The position numbers were made by a program, and so were the translations under genes. From Oerskovia sp042887685 (GTDB taxonomy: Bacteria > Actinomycetota > Actinomycetes > Actinomycetales > Cellulomonadaceae), in assembly GCF_042887685.1 (NCBI RefSeq), contig NZ_JBHVOS010000025.1:1-64000 (forward strand): a stretch of 64,000 nucleotides of DNA, in the 5' to 3' direction. The notes beneath the pieces are model-generated. The model searched no databases, was not told where the DNA came from, and saw nothing but the letters and a program-made list of their open reading frames with translations. Shown piece after piece: positions 51,295 through 59,591 of this stretch. The number at the start of each line of letters is the position of its first letter. Within the stretch, counting starts at the first letter, position 1.

Positions 51295-52043
51295 GCGGTC
51301 CGCTCGTTCGCCGCTTCGGCTGCCTGGGCGACGGCCGCATCGGTCGTGCCCCGCCTCGTCGAGCCCTCCGTCGTGCGGTTCGCCGTGCCCGGCGCGCGGG
51401 TGCGCGACCACGGGGTCAGGGCCCGACCCAGCAGCAGGAGCAGCAGGTCGAGCACGACGGCCAGCAGCAGGCACAGCAGCGTCGCGGTCATGATCTGGGC
51501 GTTGTAGCTCGACCGGAAGCCGCGGAACATCAGGGTGCCCAGCCCGCCGAACCCCGCGACGAACCCGACCGTGACGAGCGCCACGGTCGAGACCGTCGCG
51601 AGCCGCACACCGGTCATGATGCTCGGCAGCGCGTTGGGGATCTCGACCGAGGTGAGCAGGCGCGTGGGTCCGTAGCCCAGGCCCTTGGCCGCGTCGCGCA
51701 CGTCGGGGTCGACGCCCTGCAGGCCCACCAGGATGTTGCGCACCAGGATGAGCAGGGCGTACATCACGAGACCGATGAGCACGGGCGTCCGTCCGATCCC
51801 TGTGAACGGGACGAGGATCGAGAACAGCGCGAGGGAGGGGATCGTGTACATGACGCCCGTCGTGCCGAGCACGGGGACGGCGAGCCAGCGCACACGGTGC
51901 GCGAGCGCCGCGAGCGGCAGGGCGATGACCAGCGCGATGAGCACGGCCTGGATGGTGATCGTCGTGTGCTCGACGAGCGCCTGGGAGATCTCTCCCCAGT
52001 TGTTCTGAACGTAGCTCCACGAGAACCACGGGTTGGGTGGCAT
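51291..52043 (-). CDS. Glycine betaine-type ABC transporter permease
   Basis: 250-aa permease, partner of the gene at 50614. It begins PPNPWFSWSYVQNNWGEIS and has about six helices and the loop VDPDVRDAAKGLGYGPTRLL near residue 125. ATG 52043 is used; the longer frame (to 52067) has no support. The promoter for the permease-permease-SBP operon must lie in the 68-bp gap shared with the divergent ATPase gene. Confidence 0.92.
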   Translation of the reverse strand: MPPNPWFSWSYVQNNWGEISQALVEHTTITIQAVLIALVIALPLAALAHRVRWLAVPVLGTTGVMYTIPSLALFSILVPFTGIGRTPVLIGLVMYALLILVRNILVGLQGVDPDVRDAAKGLGYGPTRLLTSVEIPNALPSIMTGVRLATVSTVALVTVGFVAGFGGLGTLMFRGFRSSYNAQIMTATLLCLLLAVVLDLLLLLLGRALTPWSRTRAPGTANRTTEGSTRRGTTDAAVAQAAEAANERTA

Positions 52044-52111
52044 GCCGTCGAACCTATCCCGGGGCACCCACCGCTCGCGCGACGGGGTGGTGCGCCGGGT
52101 AGCGTCGTGGC

Positions 52112-53158
52112 ATGGCGAGCACCCCGACCGGCACCACCGAGGCCACCCCAGCGTTCCCGACGATCACCGACGAGACGGCGATCGTGTTCGACGGCGTCCG
52201 CAAGGAGTACCCCAACGGGACGGTCGCCGTGGGCGACCTGTCGCTGAGCGTGCGCGAGCACGAGATGCTCGCGCTCGTGGGGCCGTCCGGCTGCGGGAAG
52301 TCCACGACGCTGCGCATGACCAACCGCCTCGTGGAGCCCTCGGCCGGGCGCATCCTGCTGCGCGGCGAGGACATCACGCAGGGCGACCCCGTGGCCCTGC
52401 GGCGGCGGATCGGGTACGTGATCCAGAACGTCGGCCTGTTCCCGCACCGCACCGTCGCCCAGAACGTGGCGACCGTGCCGGGGCTCCTCGGCTGGGACAG
52501 GTCCCGCACCCGGGCACGGGTCGGCGAGCTGCTCGAGCTCGTCGGTCTGGCCCCCGACACCTACGCCAAGCGCTACCCGCACGAGCTCTCGGGCGGTGAG
52601 CGTCAACGCGTCGGCGTGGCCCGGGCCCTCGCGACCGACCCGCCCGTCCTGCTCATGGACGAGCCCTTCGGAGCCGTCGACCCCGCCGGGCGCCGACGGC
52701 TCCAGACCGAGTTCCGGCGCATCCAGCGCGAGCTCGGGACCACGGTCCTGTTCGTGACCCACGACATCGACGAGGCCGTCCATCTCGCCGACCGCATCGC
52801 GGTCTTCAGCTTCGGCGGGCACCTCGAGCAGCTCGCCGAACCGCTGACCGTCCTGGCCCACCCCGCGAGCGACCCCGTGCGCGAGTTCATCGGGGAGGGC
52901 GCGCCGGTCCGCATGCTCGGGCTGGCCATGGTGCAGCGCGCGGACCTCGAGGGCGCGGACCTCATCTCCGCTCCCGCCCCCGACCCGATCCGCCTGGGCG
53001 CGCCGCTGTCCGTGGCCTTCGAGGCGATCGCGGCCCTGCCCGGCTCCGCGATGGGCCGGGTGCCCGTCGCGGACGAGGCGGGCGACGTCGTCGGGTCCCT
53101 CACCGCGGACGGGATCCTCGCCGCCCTCCGACGCACCGCGGACGCCGCCGCGGTCTAG
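52112..53158 (+). CDS. Glycine betaine-type ABC transporter ATP-binding protein
   Basis: 348-aa ATPase driving the transporter on the opposite strand. Walker A is GPSGCGKSTT near residue 59, signature LSGGERQRVGVARAL near 163, Walker B VLLMDEPFGAVD near 183, and the His switch TTVLFVTHDID near 215. A ~90-residue C-terminal extension may be a remnant CBS-type regulatory domain, as in OpuA-like ATPases. A -10 TAGCGT (52100-52105) is 6 nt before the ATG. Confidence 0.93.
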   Translation: MASTPTGTTEATPAFPTITDETAIVFDGVRKEYPNGTVAVGDLSLSVREHEMLALVGPSGCGKSTTLRMTNRLVEPSAGRILLRGEDITQGDPVALRRRIGYVIQNVGLFPHRTVAQNVATVPGLLGWDRSRTRARVGELLELVGLAPDTYAKRYPHELSGGERQRVGVARALATDPPVLLMDEPFGAVDPAGRRRLQTEFRRIQRELGTTVLFVTHDIDEAVHLADRIAVFSFGGHLEQLAEPLTVLAHPASDPVREFIGEGAPVRMLGLAMVQRADLEGADLISAPAPDPIRLGAPLSVAFEAIAALPGSAMGRVPVADEAGDVVGSLTADGILAALRRTADAAAV

Positions 53159-53234
53159 CGGACGGTCCGGCGCGCGACGGAGATCTCACCGTTCTCGCGT
53201 GTACGGTGCGCGCGGGGCGTCTAGGCTCGTACGC

Positions 53235-54155
53235 GTGACCACCACCTCGCGCATCGCCATCGCCACCTGCTCCGTCCTGCCCCGCCTCGACCCCGACGAC
53301 GCCCCCCTCGTGGGAGCGCTCGAAGCCCGGGGCATCGAGGCCGTGCCGTCGGTGTGGGACGACGAGTCGGTCGACTGGTCCTCGTTCGACGCGGTCGTCG
53401 TGCGCTCGGCCTGGGACTACGCGCCGCGCCGCGACGAGTTCGTCGAGTGGGCCGAGCGGGCCGGTCGGGTGCTCAACCCCGCCGCGGTCATCAGCTGGAA
53501 CACCGACAAGCGCTACCTCAAGGAGCTCGAGGAGCAGGGCGTCCCGGTCATCCCGACGCTCTGGCTCGACCCGAGCCAGAACCTGTCCTCGCGCGCCATC
53601 CACACGCGCCTGCCCGCGCAGGGGGACTTCGTCATCAAGCCCGTCGTGAGCGCCGGGGCCAAGGACACGGGGCGCTACCAGTCCGGCGAGGCGCACTCGC
53701 GCGGCCTCGCGATCCAGCACGCCAAGAACCTCCTGGCCTCCGGCCGGCAGGTCATGGTCCAGCCGTACGTCCGCAGCGTCGACACCGCGGGCGAGACCGG
53801 CCTGATCTTCATCGACGGCGAGTTCTCGCACGCCGTGCGCAAGAACGCCCTGCTGACCGGCCCGCACCGTCCCACCCAGGGCCTGTACAAGCAGGAGGAG
53901 ATGAGCCGCTTCGAGGCGAGCCCCGAGCAGCTCGCGGTCGCCGAGCAGGCGCTCGCGGTCGCGGCCAGGGCGGTCCCGGGGCAGGAGCCCAACCTCTACG
54001 CGCGCGTCGACCTGGTGGGAGGGGACGACGGCGCCCCCATGGTCATCGAGGCCGAGCTCACCGAGCCCTCGCTCTTCTTCGCGCTCGGCAAGGGCTCGCT
54101 CGACCGCTTCGCGGACGCGGTGGCACGGCGGCTCGAGCGCAGCCCCGAGGCCTGA
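53235..54155 (+). CDS. ATP-grasp domain protein
   Basis: 306-aa ATP-grasp protein, similar in layout to RimK/glutathione synthetase-like ligases. It has an N-terminal Rossmann-like part (FDAVVVRSAWDYAPRRDEFV, ~45-65), then DFVIKPVVSAGAKDTGRY near 135, and a central grasp region with VMVQPYVRSVDTAGE. The metal-binding stretch is APMVIEAELTEPSLFF near 275. The substrate is unknown. A -10 TAGGCT (53222-53227) is 7 nt before the GTG. No peptide or acceptor gene is adjacent. Confidence 0.87.
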   Translation: MTTTSRIAIATCSVLPRLDPDDAPLVGALEARGIEAVPSVWDDESVDWSSFDAVVVRSAWDYAPRRDEFVEWAERAGRVLNPAAVISWNTDKRYLKELEEQGVPVIPTLWLDPSQNLSSRAIHTRLPAQGDFVIKPVVSAGAKDTGRYQSGEAHSRGLAIQHAKNLLASGRQVMVQPYVRSVDTAGETGLIFIDGEFSHAVRKNALLTGPHRPTQGLYKQEEMSRFEASPEQLAVAEQALAVAARAVPGQEPNLYARVDLVGGDDGAPMVIEAELTEPSLFFALGKGSLDRFADAVARRLERSPEA

Positions 54156-54225
54156 CGTCCCAGGGCGGCGCGACCGTCCCGGGCCCTCGGTCGGCGGGGG
54201 CGCTTCGCCCGACCCCGGACGTGAT

Positions 54226-54258
54226 GAAGGCCCGACGAGCGATGCTCGTCGGGCCTTC
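54226..54258. terminator. Bidirectional terminator
   Basis: Perfect 15-bp inverted repeat (54226-54240, 54244-54258) with a 3-nt loop, between convergent ATP-grasp and membrane-protein genes. A second weaker hairpin precedes it (54190-54215). Confidence 0.85.
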
Positions 54259-54318
54259 ACCATGCCGGGAGATTCTTGCCGGGTGATCTGCCGAGCTGGT
54301 CGTGCTGGTGCTGCTGCG

Positions 54319-54798
54319 TCAGGCGTTGACGACCTCAGGGGTGGGGTTCGCGGTGCCGGTGCTCAGCGCGGGGGCTGCTCCGATGCGACGCAGGGCGTAG
54401 CCGAGGAGGCCGAAGAGGACACCGAGGCCCATGACCAGTGCGCTGACGCCGTAGGAGACGACCGAGGTGAAGAGCGAGGCGCGGAGGAACGAGCCGTTCA
54501 TGACCGTCGCGCGGGTCGGGTCTTCCTTGTCGAGCTCGGCGTAGGTCTTGCCCTCGCTCATCTTGAGCGCGTGCTCGTTGATGATCTCGGCCTGGGCGTA
54601 GGCGCTGAAGGGGCCGCGGACCGGCGAGCCGGCGAGCATCGAGGCGTCCTCGGAGACCGTGATCTTCTCGGCGGCCAGCTGCGAGGTGATCGTGGCCCAG
54701 GTGGCTGCGCCGGCGAGCAGCAGCACGAGGCCTGCGATCATCGTGACGAGGCCGATGAGGCGGACGGAGCGGGCGGGACCAGCGGTGCTGGTGCTCAT
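54319..54798 (-). CDS. Small membrane protein of unknown function, probable Rex target
   Basis: 159-aa protein with two membrane helices (~13-35 and ~112-137) around a ~75-residue polar domain (INEHALKMSEGKTYAELDKE and so on) likely outside the membrane. No family recognised with confidence; similar proteins are sometimes mislabelled LigA. The start is ATG 54798. A perfect Rex-type operator at 54911-54928 lies ~115 bp upstream on the same intergenic stretch, suggesting expression tied to the NADH/NAD+ balance, like cytochrome bd. Confidence 0.78.
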   Translation of the reverse strand: MSTSTAGPARSVRLIGLVTMIAGLVLLLAGAATWATITSQLAAEKITVSEDASMLAGSPVRGPFSAYAQAEIINEHALKMSEGKTYAELDKEDPTRATVMNGSFLRASLFTSVVSYGVSALVMGLGVLFGLLGYALRRIGAAPALSTGTANPTPEVVNA

Positions 54799-54910
54799 GG
54801 TGTGACTCCCAGAAGAAGAGGTCGAGGCGACCTGAGATGAGGTGCGAAGGGGTCGAACTTCGTTGCGATCCCTATGCTGGGAGCGCTTCGATAAGTCGAC
54901 CCTACAGACC

Positions 54911-54928
54911 TTGTGAACACCTTCACAA
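54911..54928. promoter_or_regulatory. Rex operator near small membrane-protein gene
   Basis: TTGTGAACACCTTCACAA, with 8-bp perfect arms CTTGTGAA/TTCACAAG including the flanks. It matches the Streptomyces Rex consensus TGTGAAC-N3-TTCACA fully and is a better match than the cyd site. The 293-bp gap holds no other gene. Confidence 0.85.
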
Positions 54929-55091
54929 GCGAGAAACTGTGGCCTCCGTCACGCGGAGATGACAGAGTGTCAACGTCGGGAGAAGTGAGCGGACAGGCCG
55001 TTCCGCGGCGTAGGGCCGAAGGATTCCCGACCCCGGGACGAAGGTCCCGAGGGGCCCTGCGGGACCGGCCCGCGACCACCAGGAGGACGGC

Positions 55092-55484
55092 ATGGGAGCC
55101 GACCCGGACCACGACCTGCAGCACGAGCTCGAAGCCGTCGAGGCGGCCTGGGGGCGAGCCATCGTCGCCAACGACGCCGACGCCATCGGCTCCTTCATGA
55201 CCGACGACTGGCAGATCGTCGGCGAGGACGGCAGCACGACCCGCGAGGACTTCCTGGCCCTCGTGCGCTCGGGCGACCTCACGCACGAGTCGATGGGCAA
55301 GATCACCGGGAGCGTGCGCCCGCTGGGCGACGTCGCGGTCGTCGTCGGCCGCGGCGCCAACACCGGGCACTACCAGGGCCAGGCGTTCAGCTCCGACGAG
55401 TGGATCACCGACGTGTTCGTCCGAGGCGCCGACGGATGGAGGTGCGCGCACACGCACCTCACGGCAGCCCGCGACCTTCCCTGA
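55092..55484 (+). CDS. NTF2-like (DUF4440/SnoaL) protein
   Basis: 130-aa single-domain protein with an NTF2-like fold: AVEAAWGRAIVANDADAIGSFMTDDW opens the domain. TREDFLALVRSGDL and VVVGRGANTGHY follow, and the end is DEWITDVFVRGADGWRCAHTH. The role is unknown. ATG 55092 has a clear GGAGG. It could share the Rex region 160 bp upstream, but no promoter is evident. Confidence 0.83.
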   Translation: MGADPDHDLQHELEAVEAAWGRAIVANDADAIGSFMTDDWQIVGEDGSTTREDFLALVRSGDLTHESMGKITGSVRPLGDVAVVVGRGANTGHYQGQAFSSDEWITDVFVRGADGWRCAHTHLTAARDLP

Positions 55485-55563
55485 CCACCGGTGTCGTCGC
55501 GCTGCCCGAGCCGGCCCGTCGCGATCGGCGGACGAACCGAGGAGGCGCGCGGCGCCGTCGGAC

Positions 55564-56838
55564 CTACGGGGTCCAGTCCGGGCGCAGCGGGAAGCCCGAC
55601 GCCCCGCCCGGCTCGGGGCGCACCGCGAGCACCTGGTGGAGCTGGATCTCGTTGCGCTCGAACGCGAGCCGCGAGCCCGCCATGTACAGGCCCCACACGC
55701 GGGCCGTGCCGATCCCGACGTCGGCCACGCACTCGTCCCAGTGTCGCGTGAGGTTGGCGCCCCACTCGCGCAACGTCATCGCGTAGTGCTCGCGCAGGTT
55801 CTCCTCGTGACGCACCTCGAGGCCCACGTCCTGCATGGTCGAGATGATCCGGCCCGAGCCCGTGAGCTCGCCGTCCGGGAAGACGTACCGGTCGATGAAG
55901 CCGCCCGCGCGGGAACGGGCCGTGTTGGTCGGACGCGTGATCGAGTGGTTGAGCAGCCGACCGCCGTCGCGCAGACGCCCTTGGAGGAACGTGAAGTACG
56001 CGCGGTAGTTCGCGACCCCGATGTGCTCGGTCAGCCCGATCGAGCTCACCGCGTCGAACCCGCCGTCCGTCACGTCGCGGTAGTCGCCGAACCGGACCTC
56101 CGCGAGGTCCGCCAGCCCCTCGGCCTCGATCCGGTCCTGCGCCCACTCGGCCTGCTGCCTGGACAACGTCACCCCGAGCGCCCGGACCCCCGAGCGTGCC
56201 GCGTGCCGGACCATGCCGCCCCAGCCGCAGCCGACGTCGAGCAGCCGCATGCCCGGACGCAGCCCCAGCTTGCCCGCGACCAGCGCGTACTTGTGCTCCT
56301 GCGCCTCCTCGAGCGACGCCTGCGGCGTGGGGAAGCACGCGCACGTGTACGTCATGGACGGCCCCAGGACGTGCTCGTAGAACGAGTTCGACACGTCGTA
56401 GTGGTGACTGATCGCCTCGGCGTCGCGCTGCCGCGAGTGCCGCAGCCCCTCGGTGAGCCGACGCAGGCGCGACAGGTGCTCCTCGGGAGGCGGCTCGGGA
56501 GGGCGCAGGACGCCCAGCCCCAGACCCCGCGCCCACCGTGCAGCCTCCACGGGGCTCGGACGACGCAGGCGCAACCCGTCCGCCGCCGCCCTGAGCAACG
56601 GGTACGGGTCGCCGCCCGGTACACCGTCCAGCTGCAGGTCGCCCGCGACGTACGCGCGGCCGAGACCCAGCCCACCGGGCGACGTCGCGACGTACCGCAG
56701 ACCCCGCTCGTTCGCCAGGTGCACGTGGAACGGGGCGTCGGCCGGTCCCGCGCTCGACCCGTCGTACGCGCTGAACCCGAACGGCAGCGGGCCGTCCGCC
56801 AGCTCGTCCAGCACCTCGGCCACCGCGATCTGCGTCAT
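55564..56838 (-). CDS. Cyclopropane-fatty-acid-synthase-like methyltransferase (TmsB/BfaB-like)
   Basis: SAM-dependent methyltransferase acting on unsaturated phospholipid acyl chains, 424 aa. The SAM site is LLDVGCGWGGMVRHAA near residue 200. YDVSNSFYEHVLGPSMTYTCACF is the family block near 150, and FDAVSSIGLTEHIG follows. It overlaps a FAD-binding oxidoreductase gene by 4 bp. This pairing matches the tmsA-tmsB (bfaA-bfaB) system that makes 10-methyl branched fatty acids such as tuberculostearate, with methylation by this protein. A plain cyclopropane synthase is the alternative. Confidence 0.85.
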   Translation of the reverse strand: MTQIAVAEVLDELADGPLPFGFSAYDGSSAGPADAPFHVHLANERGLRYVATSPGGLGLGRAYVAGDLQLDGVPGGDPYPLLRAAADGLRLRRPSPVEAARWARGLGLGVLRPPEPPPEEHLSRLRRLTEGLRHSRQRDAEAISHHYDVSNSFYEHVLGPSMTYTCACFPTPQASLEEAQEHKYALVAGKLGLRPGMRLLDVGCGWGGMVRHAARSGVRALGVTLSRQQAEWAQDRIEAEGLADLAEVRFGDYRDVTDGGFDAVSSIGLTEHIGVANYRAYFTFLQGRLRDGGRLLNHSITRPTNTARSRAGGFIDRYVFPDGELTGSGRIISTMQDVGLEVRHEENLREHYAMTLREWGANLTRHWDECVADVGIGTARVWGLYMAGSRLAFERNEIQLHQVLAVRPEPGGASGFPLRPDWTP

Positions 56839-58241
56839 GCTCCCTGCACCGCCTTCTCGTAGAGCGTCGGCGTACGTGCCGCCGGGTCGTAGCGGTCCTT
56901 GACGGCCGCGTAGTCGACCCCGCCGTACAACGTGTCGAACGTCTCGCGCCCGTACGTCGAGGTCGAGTAGAGCGACTTGTGGCCGTGCCGGACCGCGACC
57001 GCCATCTCGATCAGCCGGTTCACGTCACCGTCGTGGCCGCCCTCGGCGATCGGGACGCCGCCCCAGAAGCCCACGTTGACGTACACGCGGTGCGGCTCGA
57101 GCGGGTACAGCGGCCACGGCTCGGACGACGCGAGACGCAGCGGGCACAACCACACGGGCGTCATGGGGACGTGGCCCGTGAACCACGCCATGAAGCTCTC
57201 GAGCTGGTCGAGCGGCACCTCGACGTCCTGGACCACCCGCTCGTGGCGGGGACGACGGCGAAGGTCGGCGAGCCGGCCCGTGAGGTCCAGGCGCTCGTCG
57301 AGGCCCACGATCCGGCGGTAGACGTCCGAGCGCCGCCACCGACGCGGCCACAGCCTGCGCACCACCGGGTTCTGCACCCCGAGCGCGCGCGAGCACCAGA
57401 ACCAGTCCGTGTCCCAGCGCCACAGGTAGTCGTGGGTGCTCAGCACGTCGAGCGGGCGCTCGCGCACCGAGAGGTAGTAGATGCGCTGACCCGTGTAGTC
57501 GCTCGGCGCGGGGGCGAGCGCCCGCGCCTCCTCGCGCGAGGAGAACCGGCCCAGGCACAGGTACACCTCACCCGGGGCGAACAGGACCCCGTCGCAGAAG
57601 TCGACCCGCTGCCCCTCCCACGAGCCGTCCGCCGCGATCTTGCCGACCGCCGCGGCGACCTCCGCGACCGACCCGAAGCGCACGTTGCGGACCGCGACGA
57701 ACGGCTCGGCCCGGTCGAGGCGCAACCGCACGCGCGTCGCGTACCCCAGGGTCCCGTACGAGTTGGGGAACGCGCGGAAGAGGTCGGCGTGCTCGCCCGT
57801 GGGCCCGGCCGTGACGAGCTCGCCGGCCGGTGTCAGGACGTCGATCTCGAGGACCGCCTCGTGCGGCAGACCGTTGCGCAGCGAGCTCGACTCGATGCCG
57901 AGCCCCGCCAGGGCGCCGCCGACCGTGATCGTGCGCAGCTGCGGGACGACCGTCGGGACCAGCCCGTGCGGCAGCGTCACCGCCACCAGGTCCTCGTACG
58001 TGCACATGCCCTGGACGTCCGCCGTGCCCGCGGCCTCGTCGACCGAGACCACCCCCGTCAGGCCCGACGCGTCCAGGCCGGGACCGGGGGAGGGGCGTCG
58101 GGGACGGAACAGGTTCGTCGTCCGCTTCGCCAGGCGCAACGGGCGACCCGGGTCGACGGCAGCGGCGGAGCGCACCAACGAGGCCACGGCCTGCGCGTGC
58201 TGGTGCTCACCACGGACGGCACTGTTCGCGGGGGCTGACAC
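56835..58241 (-). CDS. FAD-binding oxidoreductase (TmsA/BfaA-like)
   Basis: 468-aa flavoprotein of the FAD_binding_4 (DIM/DWARF1-like) type. The FAD-binding part (~50-200) includes TADVQGMCTYEDLVAVTLPHG and TITVGGALAGLGIESSS, and the rest is a substrate and cap domain. In the known system it reduces the methylene intermediate made by the partner methyltransferase to a 10-methyl chain. GTG 58241 is chosen because TACAGT (complement of 58249-58254) ends 7 nt before it. The in-frame ATG at 58277 is less likely. Confidence 0.82.
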   Translation of the reverse strand: MSAPANSAVRGEHQHAQAVASLVRSAAAVDPGRPLRLAKRTTNLFRPRRPSPGPGLDASGLTGVVSVDEAAGTADVQGMCTYEDLVAVTLPHGLVPTVVPQLRTITVGGALAGLGIESSSLRNGLPHEAVLEIDVLTPAGELVTAGPTGEHADLFRAFPNSYGTLGYATRVRLRLDRAEPFVAVRNVRFGSVAEVAAAVGKIAADGSWEGQRVDFCDGVLFAPGEVYLCLGRFSSREEARALAPAPSDYTGQRIYYLSVRERPLDVLSTHDYLWRWDTDWFWCSRALGVQNPVVRRLWPRRWRRSDVYRRIVGLDERLDLTGRLADLRRRPRHERVVQDVEVPLDQLESFMAWFTGHVPMTPVWLCPLRLASSEPWPLYPLEPHRVYVNVGFWGGVPIAEGGHDGDVNRLIEMAVAVRHGHKSLYSTSTYGRETFDTLYGGVDYAAVKDRYDPAARTPTLYEKAVQGA

Positions 58242-58341
58242 CTCACCCACTGTAGGGAACGCTGACGGAGCCGCCACCGGTGAGCGGGATCACAGTCGCC
58301 GCGGGGACGTCTCGCGGGGGTGATGCGGGGTGCTGAAAGCA

Positions 58342-58377
58342 GAAGAGGCCCCTCGCGCGAACGCAAGGAGCCTCTTC
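58342..58377 (-). terminator. Terminator of tRNA-His
   Basis: Stem GAAGAGG/CCTCTTC plus inner pairs (58342-58357 with 58362-58377) directly 3' of the tRNA on the minus strand. Confidence 0.75.
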
Positions 58378-58383
58378 CCGTGG

Positions 58384-58456
58384 GGTGAGTAACGGGACTT
58401 GAACCCGCGACCCCCTGGACCACAACCAGGTGCTCTACCAGCTGAGCTATACCCAC
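58384..58456 (-). tRNA. tRNA-His (anticodon GTG)
   Basis: 73-nt tRNA. The acceptor is GTGGGTA/TACTCAC with discriminator C. The anticodon loop TTGTGGT gives GTG. The extra G at -1 is encoded (C at 58457 on the plus strand), and CCA is encoded (58381-58383). Confidence 0.96.
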
Positions 58457-58526
58457 CACGGCCTGCTCGGGTTCCGAGGAACCGTTCTAGCAGCCGTCGA
58501 AAAGTGTACCTGGTTTCTGAGGGGTG

Positions 58527-59249
58527 TCAGGACAGGTTTTCGGCGCCGGCCTCGGTGGGCGTCGCACCGGGGGTCGCGGCGGCTCCCGCGGCGGCTCCTG
58601 CCTCGGGCGCGGCGATCGTCCCGAGCGTCGTGCCGACGCTCGTCGACTTGATGCGCTCGGCGATCGCCTTCGCGGTCCGCGAGTCCGTCCCGGGCTGTGG
58701 CACGAACAGGGCCTCGCGGTAGTAGCGCAGCTCGTCGATGCTGTCGAGGATGTCGCCCAGGGCACGGTGGCCGCCCGTCTTGGCCGGGGACGCGAAGTAG
58801 ACCCGCGGGTACCAACGACGGGCGAGCTCCTTGATCGAGGAGACGTCGACGATCCGGTAGTGCAGGTGACGGACCAGCTCCGGCATGTCGCGCTCGAGGA
58901 ACGTCTTGTCGGTGCCGACCGAGTTCCCCGCGAGCGGGGCCTTGCCGGGCTCGGGCACCCACGTGCGGATGTACTCCAGCACGCGGGCCTGCGCGTCGGC
59001 CATGGTCGTGCCGCCCGGCAGCTCCTCGAGCAGCCCCGAGGTGGTGTGCATCTCGCGGACGAAGTCCCCCATCTGCTCGATCGCCGCGTCCGGCGGGGTG
59101 ATGAGGACGTCGACCCCCTCACCCAGGACGTTCAGCTCGGAGTCGGTGACGACGGCGGCGACCTCGATGAGCGCGTCCGCGCCCAGGTCGAGGCCGGTCA
59201 TCTCGCAGTCGATCCACACGATGCGGTCGTTGGTGTTCACGGGGCTCAC
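58527..59249 (-). CDS. orn: Oligoribonuclease
   Basis: DEDDh 3'-5' exonuclease that degrades 2-5-nt RNAs (and linear di-GMP), 240 aa. Catalytic residues are in VWIDCEMTGLD (Asp, Glu), SVGTDKTFLERDMP and the C-terminal HRALGDILDSIDEL (His, Asp). The ~45-residue Ala-rich tail is longer than usual. GTG 59249 is preferred over 59255 because TAGGCT (complement of 59256-59261) is then 6 nt away. It overlaps a small unknown frame in the 5' direction. Confidence 0.93.
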   Translation of the reverse strand: MSPVNTNDRIVWIDCEMTGLDLGADALIEVAAVVTDSELNVLGEGVDVLITPPDAAIEQMGDFVREMHTTSGLLEELPGGTTMADAQARVLEYIRTWVPEPGKAPLAGNSVGTDKTFLERDMPELVRHLHYRIVDVSSIKELARRWYPRVYFASPAKTGGHRALGDILDSIDELRYYREALFVPQPGTDSRTAKAIAERIKSTSVGTTLGTIAAPEAGAAAGAAATPGATPTEAGAENLS

Positions 59250-59442
59250 GCCCACAGCCTAGGCCGTCGGCGTCCGCGTCGGCGTCCGGACGGGGCTCCG
59301 TCGTCGCCGTTCGTGGTGCGCGCCGGGTGTGCTCCGGGAGGCGCGTCGTCGTCCGGCGCAGCGAGCTGCGGCGGCGGGTCTGCTCCTGGAGCTGTTCGCG
59401 CCGACCGAGGTCGGCGACGTCGTACATGAGCTGGGGATGCAT
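59119..59442 (-). CDS. Possible small protein starting MHPQLMYDVADLG
   Basis: Reading frame of 107 codons on the minus strand that overlaps the first ~130 bp of orn in another frame. The opening MHPQLMYDVADLG followed by an Arg/Gln-rich helix resembles a common actinobacterial small-protein family, as I recall it. The Arg/Asp-rich tail looks like shadow translation, so the true gene may be shorter or frameshifted. Weak ribosome site. Confidence 0.4.
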   Translation of the reverse strand: MHPQLMYDVADLGRREQLQEQTRRRSSLRRTTTRLPEHTRRAPRTATTEPRPDADADADGLGCGREPREHQRPHRVDRLRDDRPRPGRGRAHRGRRRRHRLRAERPG

Positions 59443-59591
59443 GGTGGTGTCTCTCGTGACGTCGGATTCGTGGACCTGGCCGGGCCCTCCACCGCCCGGT
59501 ACGGACCGGACGGACGCCACCGCGGTGATGGGTGCCACACTTCCACCTTCTCGCCGAGCGGCGCACCCCTTTTTCTCCCTAGGCTCTCGGG
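59262..59591. other. 330-bp gap between orn and PAP2 phosphatase genes
   Basis: Contains the possible small gene above and the orn promoter -10. At its right end is TAGGCT (59580-59585), 6 nt before the phosphatase ATG. No repeat or riboswitch recognised. Confidence 0.5.
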
